Source of the DNA: Yersinia intermedia
Lineage (GTDB): Bacteria > Pseudomonadota > Gammaproteobacteria > Enterobacterales > Enterobacteriaceae
NCBI RefSeq assembly: GCF_900635455.1
Contig: NZ_LR134116.1
Location: 3,906,001-3,970,000, forward strand
Length of the DNA: 64,000 bases
Reading direction: 5' to 3'
Shown here in pieces: positions 44,353-54,681 of this stretch (its first letter is position 1; each line of letters begins with the position of its first letter). The notes under the pieces are model-generated. The model worked only from the letters and a program-made list of their open reading frames with translations, had not been told where the DNA came from and did not search any database. The translations under genes were made by a program, and so were the position numbers.

Positions 44353-44377
44353 CTACTTCTTTACAGATGGTTACCAG

Positions 44378-45667
44378 TTATTTCGGCAAAGCCATCAAGA
44401 AAGCCCGCAATTGCGCAAAATCGGCTGGCAAATCGTGAGACAGCAATGGCAGTTGCGCCCGAACAGCCAGTGGTTTTGGCAACGGGAGTTCCTGGCCGAG
44501 GATCTCTTCTACGCTCTCTTTGAATTTCGCCGGATGAGCGGTACCGATGAACAACCCAAACTCGCCGTCCTGCAACTGATCACGCAAGACACGATACGCA
44601 ATCGCCGCATGAGGTTCAGAAATATAACCCAGCTCTGCCAGCTCACGCATGGTCTCTTTGGTCACTTCATCACTCACCGCACCGTGGCCTAAATCCTTCA
44701 ACTGCCAGATTTTACGGCGATATAACTCTTCAACGCGTGGCCAGTTGTTCGGCTGGCTGACATCCATTGCATTCGAGAGTGTCGCAACAGTAGGTTTTGG
44801 CTGCCACTGGCCGTTAACCAAGAAGCGCGGCACAGTGTCGTTGGCGTTGGTGGCGGCAATAAAGCGCTTAACCGGCAAACCTAATGACTTCGCTAACAGC
44901 CCGGCGGTCAAATCACCAAAGTTACCACTGGGCACCGAGATAACCAGTTGATTACGTGCTTCTTGTGGCAACTGGGCTACCGCTTCAAAGTAATAGCAGA
45001 TTTGTGCCAATAAACGGCTGATGTTGATCGAGTTGGCGGAGTTAAGGCTCAGTTCCTGCTTCAGCTCTTCATCATCAAAGGCCTGTTTCACCAAGGCCTG
45101 GCAGGCATCAAAATCGCCCTCAATTGCCACGGTGTGGATATTACCCCCTAACGTGCAGAACAGTTTTTCCTGCAATGGACTGATTTTGCCTCGTGGGTAG
45201 AGGATAACCACACGCACGTTTTTCAGACCATAGAATGCATGAGCCACCGCCGCCCCTGTGTCACCGGAAGTCGCCGTTAAGATTGTCACCGGCTGATCAC
45301 CCGCCACTTCAGCTAACATTTGCGCCATAAAACGCGCGCCGAAATCTTTAAACGCGAGTGTCGGGCCGTGGAACAGCTCCAGTGCAGCGATATCATTCTC
45401 AACCTGAGCCACGGGTGCCGGGAACTCAAATGCCGCCTGAACGCGTTTGGTTAAAGTTTCAGGGGCAATTTCACTGCCAATAAAAGCAGACAGGATACGG
45501 CTACTGCGCGTCACAAAATCCAGATCCAGCAGTCTATCAATCTCTGTCAGTTCAAATTCTGGTAATTCCAGTGGGAAGAACAACCCCTGATGCTTACCCA
45601 GGCCTTGTTTGATCGCTTGCGCGAAGCTGACCTGCTCGTTGTGATCTTTAAGGTTATACAGTTTCAT
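44378..45667 (-). CDS. thrC: Threonine synthase
   Basis: ThrC converts O-phosphohomoserine to threonine with pyridoxal phosphate. The 429 residues match E. coli (428). The PLP Lys is in HGPTLAFKDFGARFM near residue 107, and the phosphate-binding block TATSGDTGAAVAHAF follows. It is three bases after thrB and is the last gene of thrLABC. Confidence 0.97.
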   Translation of the reverse strand: MKLYNLKDHNEQVSFAQAIKQGLGKHQGLFFPLELPEFELTEIDRLLDLDFVTRSSRILSAFIGSEIAPETLTKRVQAAFEFPAPVAQVENDIAALELFHGPTLAFKDFGARFMAQMLAEVAGDQPVTILTATSGDTGAAVAHAFYGLKNVRVVILYPRGKISPLQEKLFCTLGGNIHTVAIEGDFDACQALVKQAFDDEELKQELSLNSANSINISRLLAQICYYFEAVAQLPQEARNQLVISVPSGNFGDLTAGLLAKSLGLPVKRFIAATNANDTVPRFLVNGQWQPKPTVATLSNAMDVSQPNNWPRVEELYRRKIWQLKDLGHGAVSDEVTKETMRELAELGYISEPHAAIAYRVLRDQLQDGEFGLFIGTAHPAKFKESVEEILGQELPLPKPLAVRAQLPLLSHDLPADFAQLRAFLMALPK

Positions 45668-45670
45668 GTG

Positions 45671-46600
45671 TTATCCCAGTAGTCGTGCGCCTGCGGTATC
45701 CAGACGGCAAATATGAACAAAACCTTCGTCGTTTTGCAGGTAATTCTTTTGTAGCCAGCCCGCCATGCGCTGCGCGGTTTCATGGTCATTGCAGACGGCA
45801 AACAGCGTCGGGCCAGAACCGGAAATACCACAAGCCAATGCACCAATATCATGTGCGGCTTGGCGGGCGGCGGCAAAGCCTGGCAACAGTTGGGTGCGGT
45901 AAGGCTCGGCGATGACATCTTTCATCATCTGAGCGGCCAGACTAGGTTGTTGAGTGTGGCAAGCGTGGATGAATCCAGCCAAATTACGCCCATGAGCGAT
46001 ACAATCCTGACGGCGATATTGCGCCGGTAAAATGGCGCGCGCTTCGGCGGTTGAGACCTTAATGCCCGGATATGCCATCACCCACAGCCAGTCATCAAAG
46101 CCGGGGACGTTCTGACTTACATAGCCTTCCTGTTCGAGGATCAACTGCATCCCACCCAGGTAACAAGGTGCAACATTATCATAATGCACACTGCCAGAAA
46201 CACGCCCTTCCAGCTCACCCATCATGCCCAACAGCCTGACTTTATCCAGTGGGTTGCCGCAGAACGCGTTCATCGCCATCAGACCAGCAACCACCGAACA
46301 AGCGCTGGAACCCAGCCCTGAACCAATCGGCATGTTCTTTTCCAGCACCATTGCTACTGGGATCTGTTTGCCCATTTCCTGACAAAAACGCTCCCAGCAT
46401 TGATAAACAATATTCTCTTTCGGGTCATCAGGCAGTTTGCTAACAAAGCGGCCTTCATTGCGCAGACTGAAACTGTCTGCCGCCGTCACACTGACACAAT
46501 CGCCAAGCAAGGTGCCATCTACCGGCGAAACCGCTGCGCCCAAGACATCAAACCCAACGCTGACATTGCCAATCGATGCCGGAGCATAGATCTTAACCAT
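45671..46600 (-). CDS. thrB: Homoserine kinase
   Basis: ThrB phosphorylates homoserine. It is a GHMP kinase; the nucleotide motif [16 protein letters not shown] is near residue 90 and the C-terminal [11 protein letters not shown] near 255. From ATG 46600 there are 309 residues, with GGGAG upstream. The longer frame to 46621 overlaps thrA. The start is two bases after the thrA stop, so translation is coupled. Confidence 0.97.
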   Translation of the reverse strand: MVKIYAPASIGNVSVGFDVLGAAVSPVDGTLLGDCVSVTAADSFSLRNEGRFVSKLPDDPKENIVYQCWERFCQEMGKQIPVAMVLEKNMPIGSGLGSSACSVVAGLMAMNAFCGNPLDKVRLLGMMGELEGRVSGSVHYDNVAPCYLGGMQLILEQEGYVSQNVPGFDDWLWVMAYPGIKVSTAEARAILPAQYRRQDCIAHGRNLAGFIHACHTQQPSLAAQMMKDVIAEPYRTQLLPGFAAARQAAHDIGALACGISGSGPTLFAVCNDHETAQRMAGWLQKNYLQNDEGFVHICRLDTAGARLLG

Positions 46601-46602
46601 AT

Positions 46603-49062
46603 TTAAACTCCCAACTTCCATGATAATGTGCGTAAAAGATCGGCGAATACCCCGGCAGCAGTCACGTCATTACCCGCACCGTATCCGCGCAGCACCAACG
46701 GAATAGGTTGATAATAATGGGTATAGAAGGCCAAGGCATTCTCACCATTTTTAACTTTATACAGCGGGTCGTTACCGTCAACAGCATCCATTCTGACGAT
46801 ACAACGCCCTTCTTCGATAACCCCAACATAACGCAGCACTTTGCCCTGCTCTGCCGCATCTGCCACCAAACGGGTAAACTCGGCATCCAGTGACGGCAAA
46901 CGCGCCAGGAAGGTATCTACATCACCAGAAGCATCAAAACTGGCTGGCAGAACGGATTCAACTTCAATATCCGTCAACTCAAGTTTGTAACCTGCTTCAC
47001 GGGCCAAGATCAACAATTTACGCGCAACATCCATGCCAGAGAGGTCATCGCGTGGGTCAGGTTCGGTGTATCCCATCTCCCTGGCTTGCAAGGTTGCCTG
47101 TGACAATGTCATGCCTTCATCCAGCTTGCCGAAGATAAAGGATAGCGACCCCGAAAGGATGCCAGAGAAACGCATCAATTCGTCACCGGCATTGAGCAAA
47201 TTCTGTAAGTTTTCGATTACCGGTAAACCCGCCCCCACGTTGGTGTCATACAGGAATTTGCGACAAGATTTCGCCGCTGCTGTACGCATCTGACGGTAGT
47301 AATTCATCGATGAGGTGTTGGCTTTCTTGTTTGGTGTCACAACATGGAAACCATCAGCCAGGAAATCAGCATATTGATCGGCAACAGCCTGACTGGAAGT
47401 ACAATCGACAATCACCGGGTTAAGCAAGTGATACTCTTTTACCAAACGAATCAGGCGGCTTAAGTTAAATGGCTCTTTCACTTCCGCCAGTTCATGACGC
47501 CAGTTATCCAACGCAATGCCATGGACATTGGTCAGCATGGCTTTGGAATTAGCGATACCGCACACACGCAGATCGATATGGCGCTGTTTCAACCACGGTT
47601 GCTGGCGGTAGATTTGTTCGATTAGTGCCCCGCCGACACCGCCGACGCCTATCACAAACACTTCAATCACTTGGTCAGTGTTAAACAGCATCTGATGGCA
47701 GACACGCACACCGGTGGTAACCGCATCATTACTCACCACCACCGAAATAGAGCGCTCAGATGAGCCTTGCGCAATCGCAATGATATTAATATTGGCACGC
47801 GCCAACGCCGAGAAGAAGCGAGCGGAGATGCCACGCAATGTGCGCATACCATCACCCACCACGGAGATAATCGCCAGATGCTCCATCACATCGAGTGGTT
47901 CCAGGAGGCCATCTTTCAATTCCAGATAGAACTCATCTTCCAATGCTCTACGAGCGCGGTCTAGCTCCCCTTGCGGCACACAAAAGCTAATGCTGTATTC
48001 AGAAGAAGACTGGGTGATAAGTACCACTGAAATGCCGCTGCGTGACATCACAGCAAAAACACGGGCAGCCATACCGACCATGCCTTTCATCCCCGGACCT
48101 GAGACGTTAATCATCGCCATGTTATTCAGGTTGGTGATACCTTTGACCGGGAAGCCATCATCACTGCTTTCCCCGCCAATCAGGGTGCCCGGTGCCTGTG
48201 GATTAGAGGTATTTTTAATCAGGCAAGGGATCTGGAACTGGGCAATGGGGGCGATAGTGCGGGGGTGAAGGACGGAAGCGCCAAAATAGGAAAGCTCCAT
48301 CGCCTCTTGATATGACATCGATTTCAGTAAACGGGCATCAGGTACAGTACGCGGGTCACAAGTATAAACCCCATCAACATCCGTCCAGATCTCACAACAA
48401 TCCGCGCGTAAACAAGCAGCCAGCACTGCGGCTGAATAGTCGGAGCCATTACGCCCCAGTACCACTAACTCACCTTTATCGTTACCGGCAGTGAAACCGG
48501 CCATCAGGATGATGTGGTTGGCCGGAATGCTGCTCGATCCGATACGGCGAGTAGATTCCGTGATATCTACAGTGGATTCGAGGTAATGGCCTTGAGCCAG
48601 CAACTTCTCGACCGGATTAATCACAGTAACCTGATAACCTTTCGCCTGGAATAGCGCTTCCATGATGGCGATGGAGAGTTTTTCGCCACGGCAAATGATT
48701 GACGCGTTGATGCTATCCGGGCACTGGCCGAGCAATGAGATGCCATGCAGGACATGTTTGAGTTGCGCAAACTCATGTGCCACCAGTGCTTTCAAGCGCT
48801 CATAGTCAAACCCCGGCTGAGTATCAGCCAAACCGCGCAACAGGTCGGAAAAAATCCGCTCCGCGTCGCTGATATTTGGCGAGATGTCTTGCCCGGCGAC
48901 CATTTTGTCGATCATCGCAACCAGATGATTGGTAATTTTAGCGGGAGCGGATAACACTGTAGCCACTTGTCCCTGACGTGCATTACTTTCGATGATATCG
49001 GCAACACGCATAAAGCGTTCTGCATTCGCTACTGATGTCCCGCCAAATTTCAGCACTCGCAT
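46603..49062 (-). CDS. thrA: Aspartokinase I / homoserine dehydrogenase I
   Basis: ThrA catalyses the first and third steps from aspartate to threonine. The N-terminal kinase domain starts [18 protein letters not shown] regulatory domains follow (about 310-460), and the homoserine dehydrogenase domain begins with the NAD motif [12 protein letters not shown] near 470. From ATG 49062 there are 819 residues (E. coli 820). The frame to 49140 runs into the attenuator and is not used. Expression is controlled by the leader peptide upstream, and threonine inhibits the enzyme in this family. Confidence 0.97.
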   Translation of the reverse strand: MRVLKFGGTSVANAERFMRVADIIESNARQGQVATVLSAPAKITNHLVAMIDKMVAGQDISPNISDAERIFSDLLRGLADTQPGFDYERLKALVAHEFAQLKHVLHGISLLGQCPDSINASIICRGEKLSIAIMEALFQAKGYQVTVINPVEKLLAQGHYLESTVDITESTRRIGSSSIPANHIILMAGFTAGNDKGELVVLGRNGSDYSAAVLAACLRADCCEIWTDVDGVYTCDPRTVPDARLLKSMSYQEAMELSYFGASVLHPRTIAPIAQFQIPCLIKNTSNPQAPGTLIGGESSDDGFPVKGITNLNNMAMINVSGPGMKGMVGMAARVFAVMSRSGISVVLITQSSSEYSISFCVPQGELDRARRALEDEFYLELKDGLLEPLDVMEHLAIISVVGDGMRTLRGISARFFSALARANINIIAIAQGSSERSISVVVSNDAVTTGVRVCHQMLFNTDQVIEVFVIGVGGVGGALIEQIYRQQPWLKQRHIDLRVCGIANSKAMLTNVHGIALDNWRHELAEVKEPFNLSRLIRLVKEYHLLNPVIVDCTSSQAVADQYADFLADGFHVVTPNKKANTSSMNYYRQMRTAAAKSCRKFLYDTNVGAGLPVIENLQNLLNAGDELMRFSGILSGSLSFIFGKLDEGMTLSQATLQAREMGYTEPDPRDDLSGMDVARKLLILAREAGYKLELTDIEVESVLPASFDASGDVDTFLARLPSLDAEFTRLVADAAEQGKVLRYVGVIEEGRCIVRMDAVDGNDPLYKVKNGENALAFYTHYYQPIPLVLRGYGAGNDVTAAGVFADLLRTLSWKLGV

Positions 49063-49123
49063 TTCTGGTTCTCTCCCGCTTTCGCGCTTTTTTATCGCAA
49101 ACTTTTTTGCAAAGATTTGATTG

Positions 49124-49160
49124 AAAAAAAAAGCCCGCACTGTCTAGGTGCGGGCTTTTT
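49124..49160 (-). terminator. thr attenuator
   Basis: AAGCCCGCAC-7-GTGCGGGCTT followed by a long T run on the thr strand lies between the leader peptide and thrA. This is a classic attenuator terminator. Confidence 0.93.
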
Positions 49161-49180
49161 TCTGTTGTTTCCTGTACGCG

Positions 49181-49249
49181 TCAGCCCGCCCCGTAACCTG
49201 TGGTTTCGGTGGTGGTAATAATTGTTGTATTCAGGCTGATGTATCGCAT
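49181..49249 (-). CDS. thrL: thr operon leader peptide
   Basis: A 22-codon frame starting at 49249 and ending in TGA encodes a peptide beginning MRYISLNTTIITTTETTG. It has seven Thr and three Ile, most in one block. Ribosome stalling there when charged tRNA-Thr or tRNA-Ile is scarce would prevent the following terminator from forming. E. coli ThrL has 21 residues and the same ending (GAG). The frame is too short for routine ORF calling, but its position and composition are decisive. Confidence 0.92.
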   Translation of the reverse strand: MRYISLNTTIITTTETTGYGAG

Positions 49250-49786
49250 GTTGTCTGTCTGTCTCATAAATAATGAAGCTGTCCCTCTATTGGTTAAAGC
49301 AATCGCCTCCTCAAGTCAAATTTTTTCATCCAACGGCCTAAAAAAACACGCCTAACGACAATGGGTAATCTACTCATTCAATGGGGGTTATCAGCAGATA
49401 CCAATAAAAATTCAATCAAGAAACCAGATAATAAATCTGGGATATTCGCTTTAATCAATACTATCTACTTTAAAGTTTTTTTTTAGCTAAATGACTGAAA
49501 AGCCACCAGCAGGTAATTGTTTGGATCTCGATAATGAAATCCGCTTGAAGACACTAAATAGCAAATGAAGGGTCATTGATTCGCCCAAATGAGGTAAAAA
49601 ACAACAAATATGAAAAGTTTCCCCCATTTCTTTACATTTGACTAACATTGACGATAATTCCTCTTATGCTTTTAGCCAAAATACGCCGCTGACAAGAAAA
49701 ACCATCCACTGACTGTAATGGCGGAAGAATATTGATTTTAAACAATAAAAATCAATAGATTAGAAAAATCTTTTTTTTGTTACGTT
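49250..49786. other. AT-rich spacer upstream of thrL
   Basis: I find no gene here; K-12 carries yjtD in this position. The thr promoter should lie near 49260-49330. The rest is AT-rich, with several possible weak promoters facing arcA. Confidence 0.5.
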
Positions 49787-50203
49787 TGACATTCAATTTT
49801 TAATATTAATAACACTGAATCGATCACATAATTTAACCAACTTTCGCTTAAGCTGGTATTCTTGTAAGTCTTTTTCACAAAAGTGTTAACGTGCTACAAT
49901 TGAATTTGATATATGTCAACAAAGCGTAGTTTTGTTGGGTGGTAGATTCGGCTCACACTGTTATATTGCTGTTAATAGGGTTAGGATATGCGCCGCTTTT
50001 GTCACCTTTGGGGCTGTAGGGAGTACCACCCCGACCAAGCTAATGATGTTGTTGACGTTGATGGAAAGTGCATCAAGAACGCGTTTACGTACTTTAGTCA
50101 TGTGATGAACGGGATGACGAGTAATAAGTCAATAAAAATCCTAGTATAACAAAGACTTCTGTACTTCCTATTTCTATTTTGTTGGCAATTTTAGGTAGCA
50201 AAC
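49787..50203 (+). promoter_or_regulatory. arcA promoter and long conserved leader
   Basis: TTGACA at about 49788 with an ATAACA-like -10 is one candidate arcA promoter; a TACAAT hexamer near 49895 is another. From about 49880 to the ATG the sequence looks very like the E. coli arcA leader as I remember it, including the stretch accaagctaatgatgttgtt. That degree of DNA conservation suggests a functional untranslated RNA or regulator sites. yjjY is encoded on the opposite strand. Confidence 0.5.
49961..50101 (-). CDS. yjjY: Small conserved protein YjjY
   Basis: A 46-codon frame starting MTKVRKRVLDALSINVNNII and ending LTLLTAI matches E. coli YjjY in length and in most residues, as I remember that protein. 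Its function is unknown. It is divergent from arcA, and its entire coding region lies opposite the presumed arcA leader. No clear ribosome binding site precedes the ATG. The conservation could come from the arcA leader RNA and not from the peptide, so whether it is translated is uncertain. Confidence 0.6.
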   Translation of the reverse strand: MTKVRKRVLDALSINVNNIISLVGVVLPTAPKVTKAAHILTLLTAI

Positions 50204-50920
50204 ATGCAGACCCCGCACATTCTGATCGTAGAAGACGAGATAGTTACTCGTAACACCCTGAAGAGCATTTTCGAGGCGGAAGGCTATGTAGTTCATGAGG
50301 CCAATGATGGCGCAGAAATGCACCACATTCTGTCTGAGAATGATATCAACTTAGTTATCATGGACATCAATCTGCCGGGCAAGAATGGCCTGCTGCTAGC
50401 ACGAGAACTTCGTGAACAAGCAAGTGTTGCCCTAATGTTCCTGACAGGTCGTGATAACGAAGTAGATAAGATCCTTGGCTTGGAAATTGGCGCAGATGAT
50501 TACATCACCAAACCTTTCAACCCGCGTGAATTAACCATTCGGGCACGTAACTTACTGTCACGCACCATGAATTTGGGTAGCGTGGGTGAAGAGCGCCGCT
50601 TGGTTGAGAGCTATAAATTTAATGGCTGGGAGCTGGATATCAATAGCCGCTCACTGATAAGCCCTGCTGGCGAGCATTATAAGCTGCCACGTAGTGAGTT
50701 CCGCGCCATGCTGCACTTCTGTGAAAACCCAGGCAAGATTCAATCCCGTGGCGAATTGTTGAAGAAAATGACAGGCCGTGAGCTGAAGCCTCATGACCGT
50801 ACCGTTGATGTGACTATCCGCCGCATTCGTAAACATTTTGAATCCACGCCGGACACACCAGAAATCATCGCCACAATCCATGGTGAAGGTTACCGTTTCT
50901 GTGGTGACTTGGAAGAGTAA
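50204..50920 (+). CDS. arcA: Response regulator ArcA
   Basis: ArcA is the DNA-binding half of the ArcAB system that represses respiratory genes when oxygen is low; ArcB is its kinase. The receiver domain has the acidic pair in IVEDE, the phosphoacceptor Asp in [10 protein letters not shown] (residue 54), and Lys in YITKPFNP near 103. An OmpR-type winged helix occupies residues 135-235. The 238 residues equal E. coli. AGGT precedes the ATG. Confidence 0.98.
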   Translation: MQTPHILIVEDEIVTRNTLKSIFEAEGYVVHEANDGAEMHHILSENDINLVIMDINLPGKNGLLLARELREQASVALMFLTGRDNEVDKILGLEIGADDYITKPFNPRELTIRARNLLSRTMNLGSVGEERRLVESYKFNGWELDINSRSLISPAGEHYKLPRSEFRAMLHFCENPGKIQSRGELLKKMTGRELKPHDRTVDVTIRRIRKHFESTPDTPEIIATIHGEGYRFCGDLEE

Positions 50921-50942
50921 ACCTCTGCCTGCTCTCTACAGT

Positions 50943-50973
50943 AAAAAGCCAGCATTTCTATGCTGGCTTTTTT
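50943..50973. terminator. arcA/creA bidirectional terminator
   Basis: AAAAAGCCAGCA-6-TGCTGGCTTTTTT, between converging arcA and creA. Confidence 0.92.
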
Positions 50974-50988
50974 ATATCTATCAAATAG

Positions 50989-51456
50989 TTACCACGGCAT
51001 AATCGGAACGGCGCTGATCGCATTTTTCGGCGAACCATCGATGACTCTATCGGAATAGGTCAGATAGATTAAGGCATTACGCTTTTGATCGTAGAAACGC
51101 ACCACCTGTAGCTTTTTAAACACCAATGAGGTCCGCTTTTGAAAAACCACTGAACCTTCAGATTTTTTATTCTTAATTTTATCGCTTAGCTCAATCGGCC
51201 CCACTTGTTGGCAGGAAATCGCGGCATCAGAAGTATCTTCCGCCAACCCCAATCCACCTTTGATACCCCCGGTTTTAGCACGGCTGATATAACAAGTTAC
51301 ATTTTTAACATCAGGGTCATCGAAGGCTTCAACCACGATTTTATGATCTGGCCCCAGTAGTTTAAAGACCGTATCGACTGAGCCAATTTCCTCTGCATGA
51401 GCAGTTATTGCCCCAAACGAAAGTAGACAACCAATAAATATCCACTTCTTTTTCAT
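50989..51456 (-). CDS. creA: CreA family periplasmic protein
   Basis: The 155 residues begin with a signal peptide (ending [13 protein letters not shown]) and form one CreA domain of unknown function, with conserved [20 protein letters not shown]. Two Cys (in VTCYIS and ISCQQVG) could form a disulfide. In E. coli it precedes creBCD; here those genes are absent and only creA remains, between arcA and rob. GGAG precedes the ATG. Confidence 0.93.
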   Translation of the reverse strand: MKKKWIFIGCLLSFGAITAHAEEIGSVDTVFKLLGPDHKIVVEAFDDPDVKNVTCYISRAKTGGIKGGLGLAEDTSDAAISCQQVGPIELSDKIKNKKSEGSVVFQKRTSLVFKKLQVVRFYDQKRNALIYLTYSDRVIDGSPKNAISAVPIMPW

Positions 51457-51681
51457 ACACTTACTCCATTCCGTTGAATAACGTTATTCAACGTTAACTA
51501 TTTGTACTAAAAATAAAATACCCGATAAAAAGCTATTTTATAAATCTTAGGCTCTTTTTTAACACACTATGCCATGAAATTCTTAAGCAGTCGGGAACAT
51601 AAAAAGTTGCTACTATTCGCCAGAGCTATTCTTTTCATATGACTAATACCCTAAATTTAAGCCGCTTTACGAGGAAGATCT

Positions 51682-52548
51682 ATGGATCAAGCCAGTATCA
51701 TTCGTGATTTGCTTAGCTGGCTAGAAAGTCATTTAGACCAGCCTTTAGCACTGGACAATGTTGCTGCCAAAGCTGGCTATTCTAAATGGCATTTGCAGCG
51801 AATGTTCAAGGATGTCACCGGAAATGCTATCGGTGCTTATATCCGTGCCAGAAGGTTATCTAAAGCCGCTGTAGCGTTACGATTAACCAGTCGCCCCATT
51901 CTGGACATCGCCCTGCAATATCGCTTTGATTCGCAGCAAACCTTTACCCGGGCGTTTAAAAAACAATTTGCGCAAACACCGGCGCTGTACCGTCGGGCAG
52001 AAGATTGGCACTCGGCAGGGATTTGTCCACCGATTCGGCTGGGGACATATACGTTACCTCAACCTGAATTCATCACCTTGCCTGAACAGCACCTGATTGG
52101 CGTGACACAAAGCTACTCTTGTACGCTTGAGCAGATAACAACTCACCGTACTGAATTGCGTTTGCATTTTTGGCAACAATATCTCGGTGATGCCGATCAC
52201 CTGCCGCCGGTACTCTATGGCTTACATCACTCTCGCCCTAATCAGGAGAAGGATGACGAGCAAGAGATTTTCTATACCACGGCCATTGAGCCGCAGCATG
52301 TTCCGGGTAATGTGCCAGAAGGGCAACCGGTTATCTTGCAGGGTGGTGAGTACGTGCAGTTCAACTATGAGGGGCCGCTGGAGGGATTGCAAAACTTCAT
52401 CCTGACACTCTATGGCACCTGTCTGCCGCAATTAGAGCTAACTCGCCGCCAAGGATACGATATAGAGCGCTTCTTCCCGCAGGGGAGGCCGAAAGACGGG
52501 CCTCCAACCTCGCTGAAATGTGAATATCTCATTCCTATCCGTTGTTAA
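51682..52548 (+). CDS. rob: AraC-family regulator Rob
   Basis: Rob activates the mar/sox/rob regulon (efflux, porin control, stress) and responds to bile salts and fatty acids in E. coli. The two helix-turn-helix units are at residues 8-105 (GYSKWHLQRMFKDVTG; FDSQQTFTRAFKKQF), followed by a GyrI-like C-terminal effector domain. The 288 residues match E. coli (289). GAGGAAG precedes the ATG. The 3' end overlaps the converging gpmB by four bases. Confidence 0.96.
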   Translation: MDQASIIRDLLSWLESHLDQPLALDNVAAKAGYSKWHLQRMFKDVTGNAIGAYIRARRLSKAAVALRLTSRPILDIALQYRFDSQQTFTRAFKKQFAQTPALYRRAEDWHSAGICPPIRLGTYTLPQPEFITLPEQHLIGVTQSYSCTLEQITTHRTELRLHFWQQYLGDADHLPPVLYGLHHSRPNQEKDDEQEIFYTTAIEPQHVPGNVPEGQPVILQGGEYVQFNYEGPLEGLQNFILTLYGTCLPQLELTRRQGYDIERFFPQGRPKDGPPTSLKCEYLIPIRC

Positions 52549-53192
52549 CGCTGTAGCTCATCAAGTGCTGGCATATCCAAGTGAGCGGTATCGCCAGCAC
52601 TTTCAATAACCCACCCAGAGGCCAGCCAAGGGCTTTCTTGATAATCAACTCGTGATAGCGAACAGTTGCGCAAACGCAAACGCCGTTCAGCATGCGCAGG
52701 CAAACCCAGTAATGTACTCAACAAACATCCCAGCGCCATACCATGGCTAACTAACAGCGGCTTGCTGCCGGCTGGCAACTTCAGACAGCTATTCAGCGCC
52801 GCATGCATACGGCTACCCAGTTCAGTCATCGACTCACCTTCAGGAATACGCCCGCCCTCGGTACCATTAACCATCTGCTTACGCCATTGTTCTTCTTCCA
52901 CCGATAAGCTCTCAATGGGGCGCGCTTCCAACACACCCATATTCAGCTCACGCAGGCGTGCGTCTGTCACCATGGTTAGCCCACAAGCATCAGCAATAAT
53001 TTTAGCTGTCTGCTGAGTGCGGCCAAGGTCGCTGGTAATAATATGGGTGATGCCCTGATTGCTAACCCGTTGCGCGACCAAATTGGCCTGACGGATACCG
53101 ATGTCGGTCAGAGGACTGTCTGATTGGCCCTGAATGCGGCGTGAGGCGTTCCAGAGGGTTTCACCGTGACGCACGAGATATACCTGTAACAT
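52545..53192 (-). CDS. gpmB: Phosphoglycerate mutase-like phosphatase GpmB
   Basis: GpmB belongs to the histidine phosphatase superfamily; RHGET (residues 8-12) supplies the catalytic His, and SHGMALGCLL the second His. The 215 residues equal E. coli. Mutase activity has been doubted for the E. coli protein, and its physiological substrate is unsettled. It converges on rob and is divergent from yjjX. Confidence 0.92.
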   Translation of the reverse strand: MLQVYLVRHGETLWNASRRIQGQSDSPLTDIGIRQANLVAQRVSNQGITHIITSDLGRTQQTAKIIADACGLTMVTDARLRELNMGVLEARPIESLSVEEEQWRKQMVNGTEGGRIPEGESMTELGSRMHAALNSCLKLPAGSKPLLVSHGMALGCLLSTLLGLPAHAERRLRLRNCSLSRVDYQESPWLASGWVIESAGDTAHLDMPALDELQR

Positions 53193-53317
53193 GTCGTTTT
53201 TCCGTTATACTGCGTAAAATAGGCACAAAAACTATTACTTTAGATAACCCCAAAGACGTTGGAGCAGCCGGTAGACAGCGACTTCAAGTACCAAGGGAAT
53301 AGGATACCAGACTCATT

Positions 53318-53854
53318 ATGTACCATGTTGTTGCCGCAACTACCAACCCTGCAAAGATTAAGGCTATCACGCTCGCGTTCGATGATGTTTATGGCCCCGG
53401 TCACTATCGTATTGAAGGCGTTAATGTCGATAGCGGTGTTCCCCTGCAACCCATCGGCAGTATTGAGACACGCACAGGTGCCAGGCAGCGGGTAAGCAAC
53501 GCACGTAAGATTCGCCCTGAGGCTGATTTTTGGGTTGGGGTTGAAGCCGGTATTGAAGATAATATGACCTTTGCCTGGATGGTAATTGAACACTTACAGT
53601 TACGGGGAGAATCCCGTTCTGCCAGCTTAATGCTGCCCGATATTATATTGCATGGGATTCGCCAAGGCCGTGAGCTAGGCGACGAAATGGCAGTTTTAAC
53701 TGGCATTGCGAATGTTAAGCATCAGGGTGGTGCCATCGGCATTTTTACCGACGGTAAATTGACTCGTAGCAGTGTTTATCACCAGGCACTGCTGTTAGCG
53801 CTAGTACCATTTCACAACGAAATATATCAGCGCCCAGCAAGCAATACCCTATAG
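53318..53854 (+). CDS. yjjX: Inosine/xanthosine triphosphatase YjjX
   Basis: YjjX hydrolyses ITP and XTP, cleaning the nucleotide pool of deaminated purines. The 178 residues (E. coli 170) start with [14 protein letters not shown], the substrate-binding N-terminal block; [12 protein letters not shown] is the acidic catalytic block near residue 70. The ribosome site is weak. It ends at an internally deleted ERIC and faces the converging trpR. Confidence 0.92.
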   Translation: MYHVVAATTNPAKIKAITLAFDDVYGPGHYRIEGVNVDSGVPLQPIGSIETRTGARQRVSNARKIRPEADFWVGVEAGIEDNMTFAWMVIEHLQLRGESRSASLMLPDIILHGIRQGRELGDEMAVLTGIANVKHQGGAIGIFTDGKLTRSSVYHQALLLALVPFHNEIYQRPASNTL

Positions 53855-53910
53855 ATTTCAACGTGCAGGAAGGCGGCCAACACACCTGCAATTTGAAAGA
53901 TGACGGGTTA
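53844..53910 (+). repeat. Internally deleted ERIC between yjjX and trpR
   Basis: ataccctatagatttcaacg joins gcaggaaggcggccaacaca and then tttgaaagatgacgggtta: ERIC ends without the palindromic core. It covers the yjjX stop codon, so the last residues of YjjX come from the repeat. Confidence 0.8.
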
Positions 53911-54258
53911 TTTTTTGTTTGTCAGCAATTGGGCCTCAAGCCAGCTTTTGAGCTGTGGTGGGGCCATTTTCAAACTATTAGAACCACGAGTGATGGTCGC
54001 GATACCGGCACCTAACTGATTTCTCAGTTCACGCTGACTTAATTCCCCACGCATTAACTCCTCGATAATACGTACCCGAGTCCCCAGAGCCGTGCGTTCG
54101 TCCGGTGTTAGCAGCAATTGCAGCAAGGGCAAATGCAGGTCTTGCGCAATAGCGTTTTCCAACAGCCCAACAAAGCTCAGCCAGTGCTGATTATCTTCAG
54201 GGGATAACGCCGGATCTGGCGCAGAAGATGTATTTACCGAGTTGTGGATATTAGGCAT
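53908..54258 (-). CDS. trpR: Trp operon repressor
   Basis: TrpR binds operators at trp, aroH and trpR when loaded with tryptophan. The core [38 protein letters not shown] (read here in outline: helix-turn-helix at [20 protein letters not shown]) matches E. coli closely. From ATG 54258 there are 116 residues (E. coli 108). An in-frame ATG at 54306 would give 132 and lies only about 20 bases after the predicted transcription start; neither has a good ribosome site. A trp operator lies upstream. Confidence 0.93.
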   Translation of the reverse strand: MPNIHNSVNTSSAPDPALSPEDNQHWLSFVGLLENAIAQDLHLPLLQLLLTPDERTALGTRVRIIEELMRGELSQRELRNQLGAGIATITRGSNSLKMAPPQLKSWLEAQLLTNKK

Positions 54259-54320
54259 GTTTTTTTCGTCAGCCGACAGATCATCGGTCAATCGTAATTT
54301 TGTCATGATAGATACCCAAG

Positions 54321-54338
54321 GTACTATTTAACTAGTAC
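54321..54338 (-). promoter_or_regulatory. trp operator before trpR
   Basis: GTACTATTTAACTAGTAC is a near-perfect palindrome matching the trp operator pattern (ACTAGTTAACTAGT). A CTGACG-like -35 lies 16 bases away, so the operator overlaps the -10 region, as expected for autorepression. Confidence 0.88.
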
Positions 54339-54373
54339 GAGAGCATACCATAACGTCAGACATAGCCAAAGGA

Positions 54374-54416
54374 CTTGGCGTTGCGTTGCTGCCAGTAAAC
54401 AGCCTGCAACGCCAAG
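54374..54416. repeat. Inverted repeat next to tandem ERIC-like units
   Basis: CTTGGCGTTGC at 54374-54384 and GCAACGCCAAG at 54406-54416 form a perfect 11-bp stem. It is probably the outer arms of a degraded unit of the neighbouring repeats. Confidence 0.5.
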
Positions 54417-54435
54417 GTAGTAAGCGCCGCTAACA

Positions 54436-54645
54436 CCGCCCAGAACGGGAGTATCCTCAAAGTCATTGGTGTTGCGGCAAGGCAGCAAGAGAGCAAACCC
54501 CGATGAGCTTACACAAGTAAGTGATTCGGGTACGCGAGCGCCGCCCAGAACGGGAATATCCTCAAAGTCATTGGCGTTGTGGCAAGGCAGCAAGCGAGCA
54601 AACCCCGATGAGCTTACACAAGTAAGTGATTCGGGTGCGCGAGCG
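54436..54645. repeat. Tandem duplication of a 105-bp ERIC-like unit
   Basis: Two units, 54436-54540 and 54541-54645, are nearly identical. Each holds ccgcccagaacggga, atcctcaaagtcattgg, and the ERIC core arms ccccgatgagctta with taagtgattcggg. The sequence gccgctaacaccgcc occurs on both sides (54426 and 54645). It lies between trpR and the slt stop. Confidence 0.85.
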
Positions 54646-54681
54646 CCGCTAACACCGCCACAGCGTCAAGGACGAAGAGGA

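Noticed and set aside
54436..54645. CRISPR-like repeats
   Set aside because: Two adjacent 105-bp copies without unique spacers; the units carry ERIC core arms.
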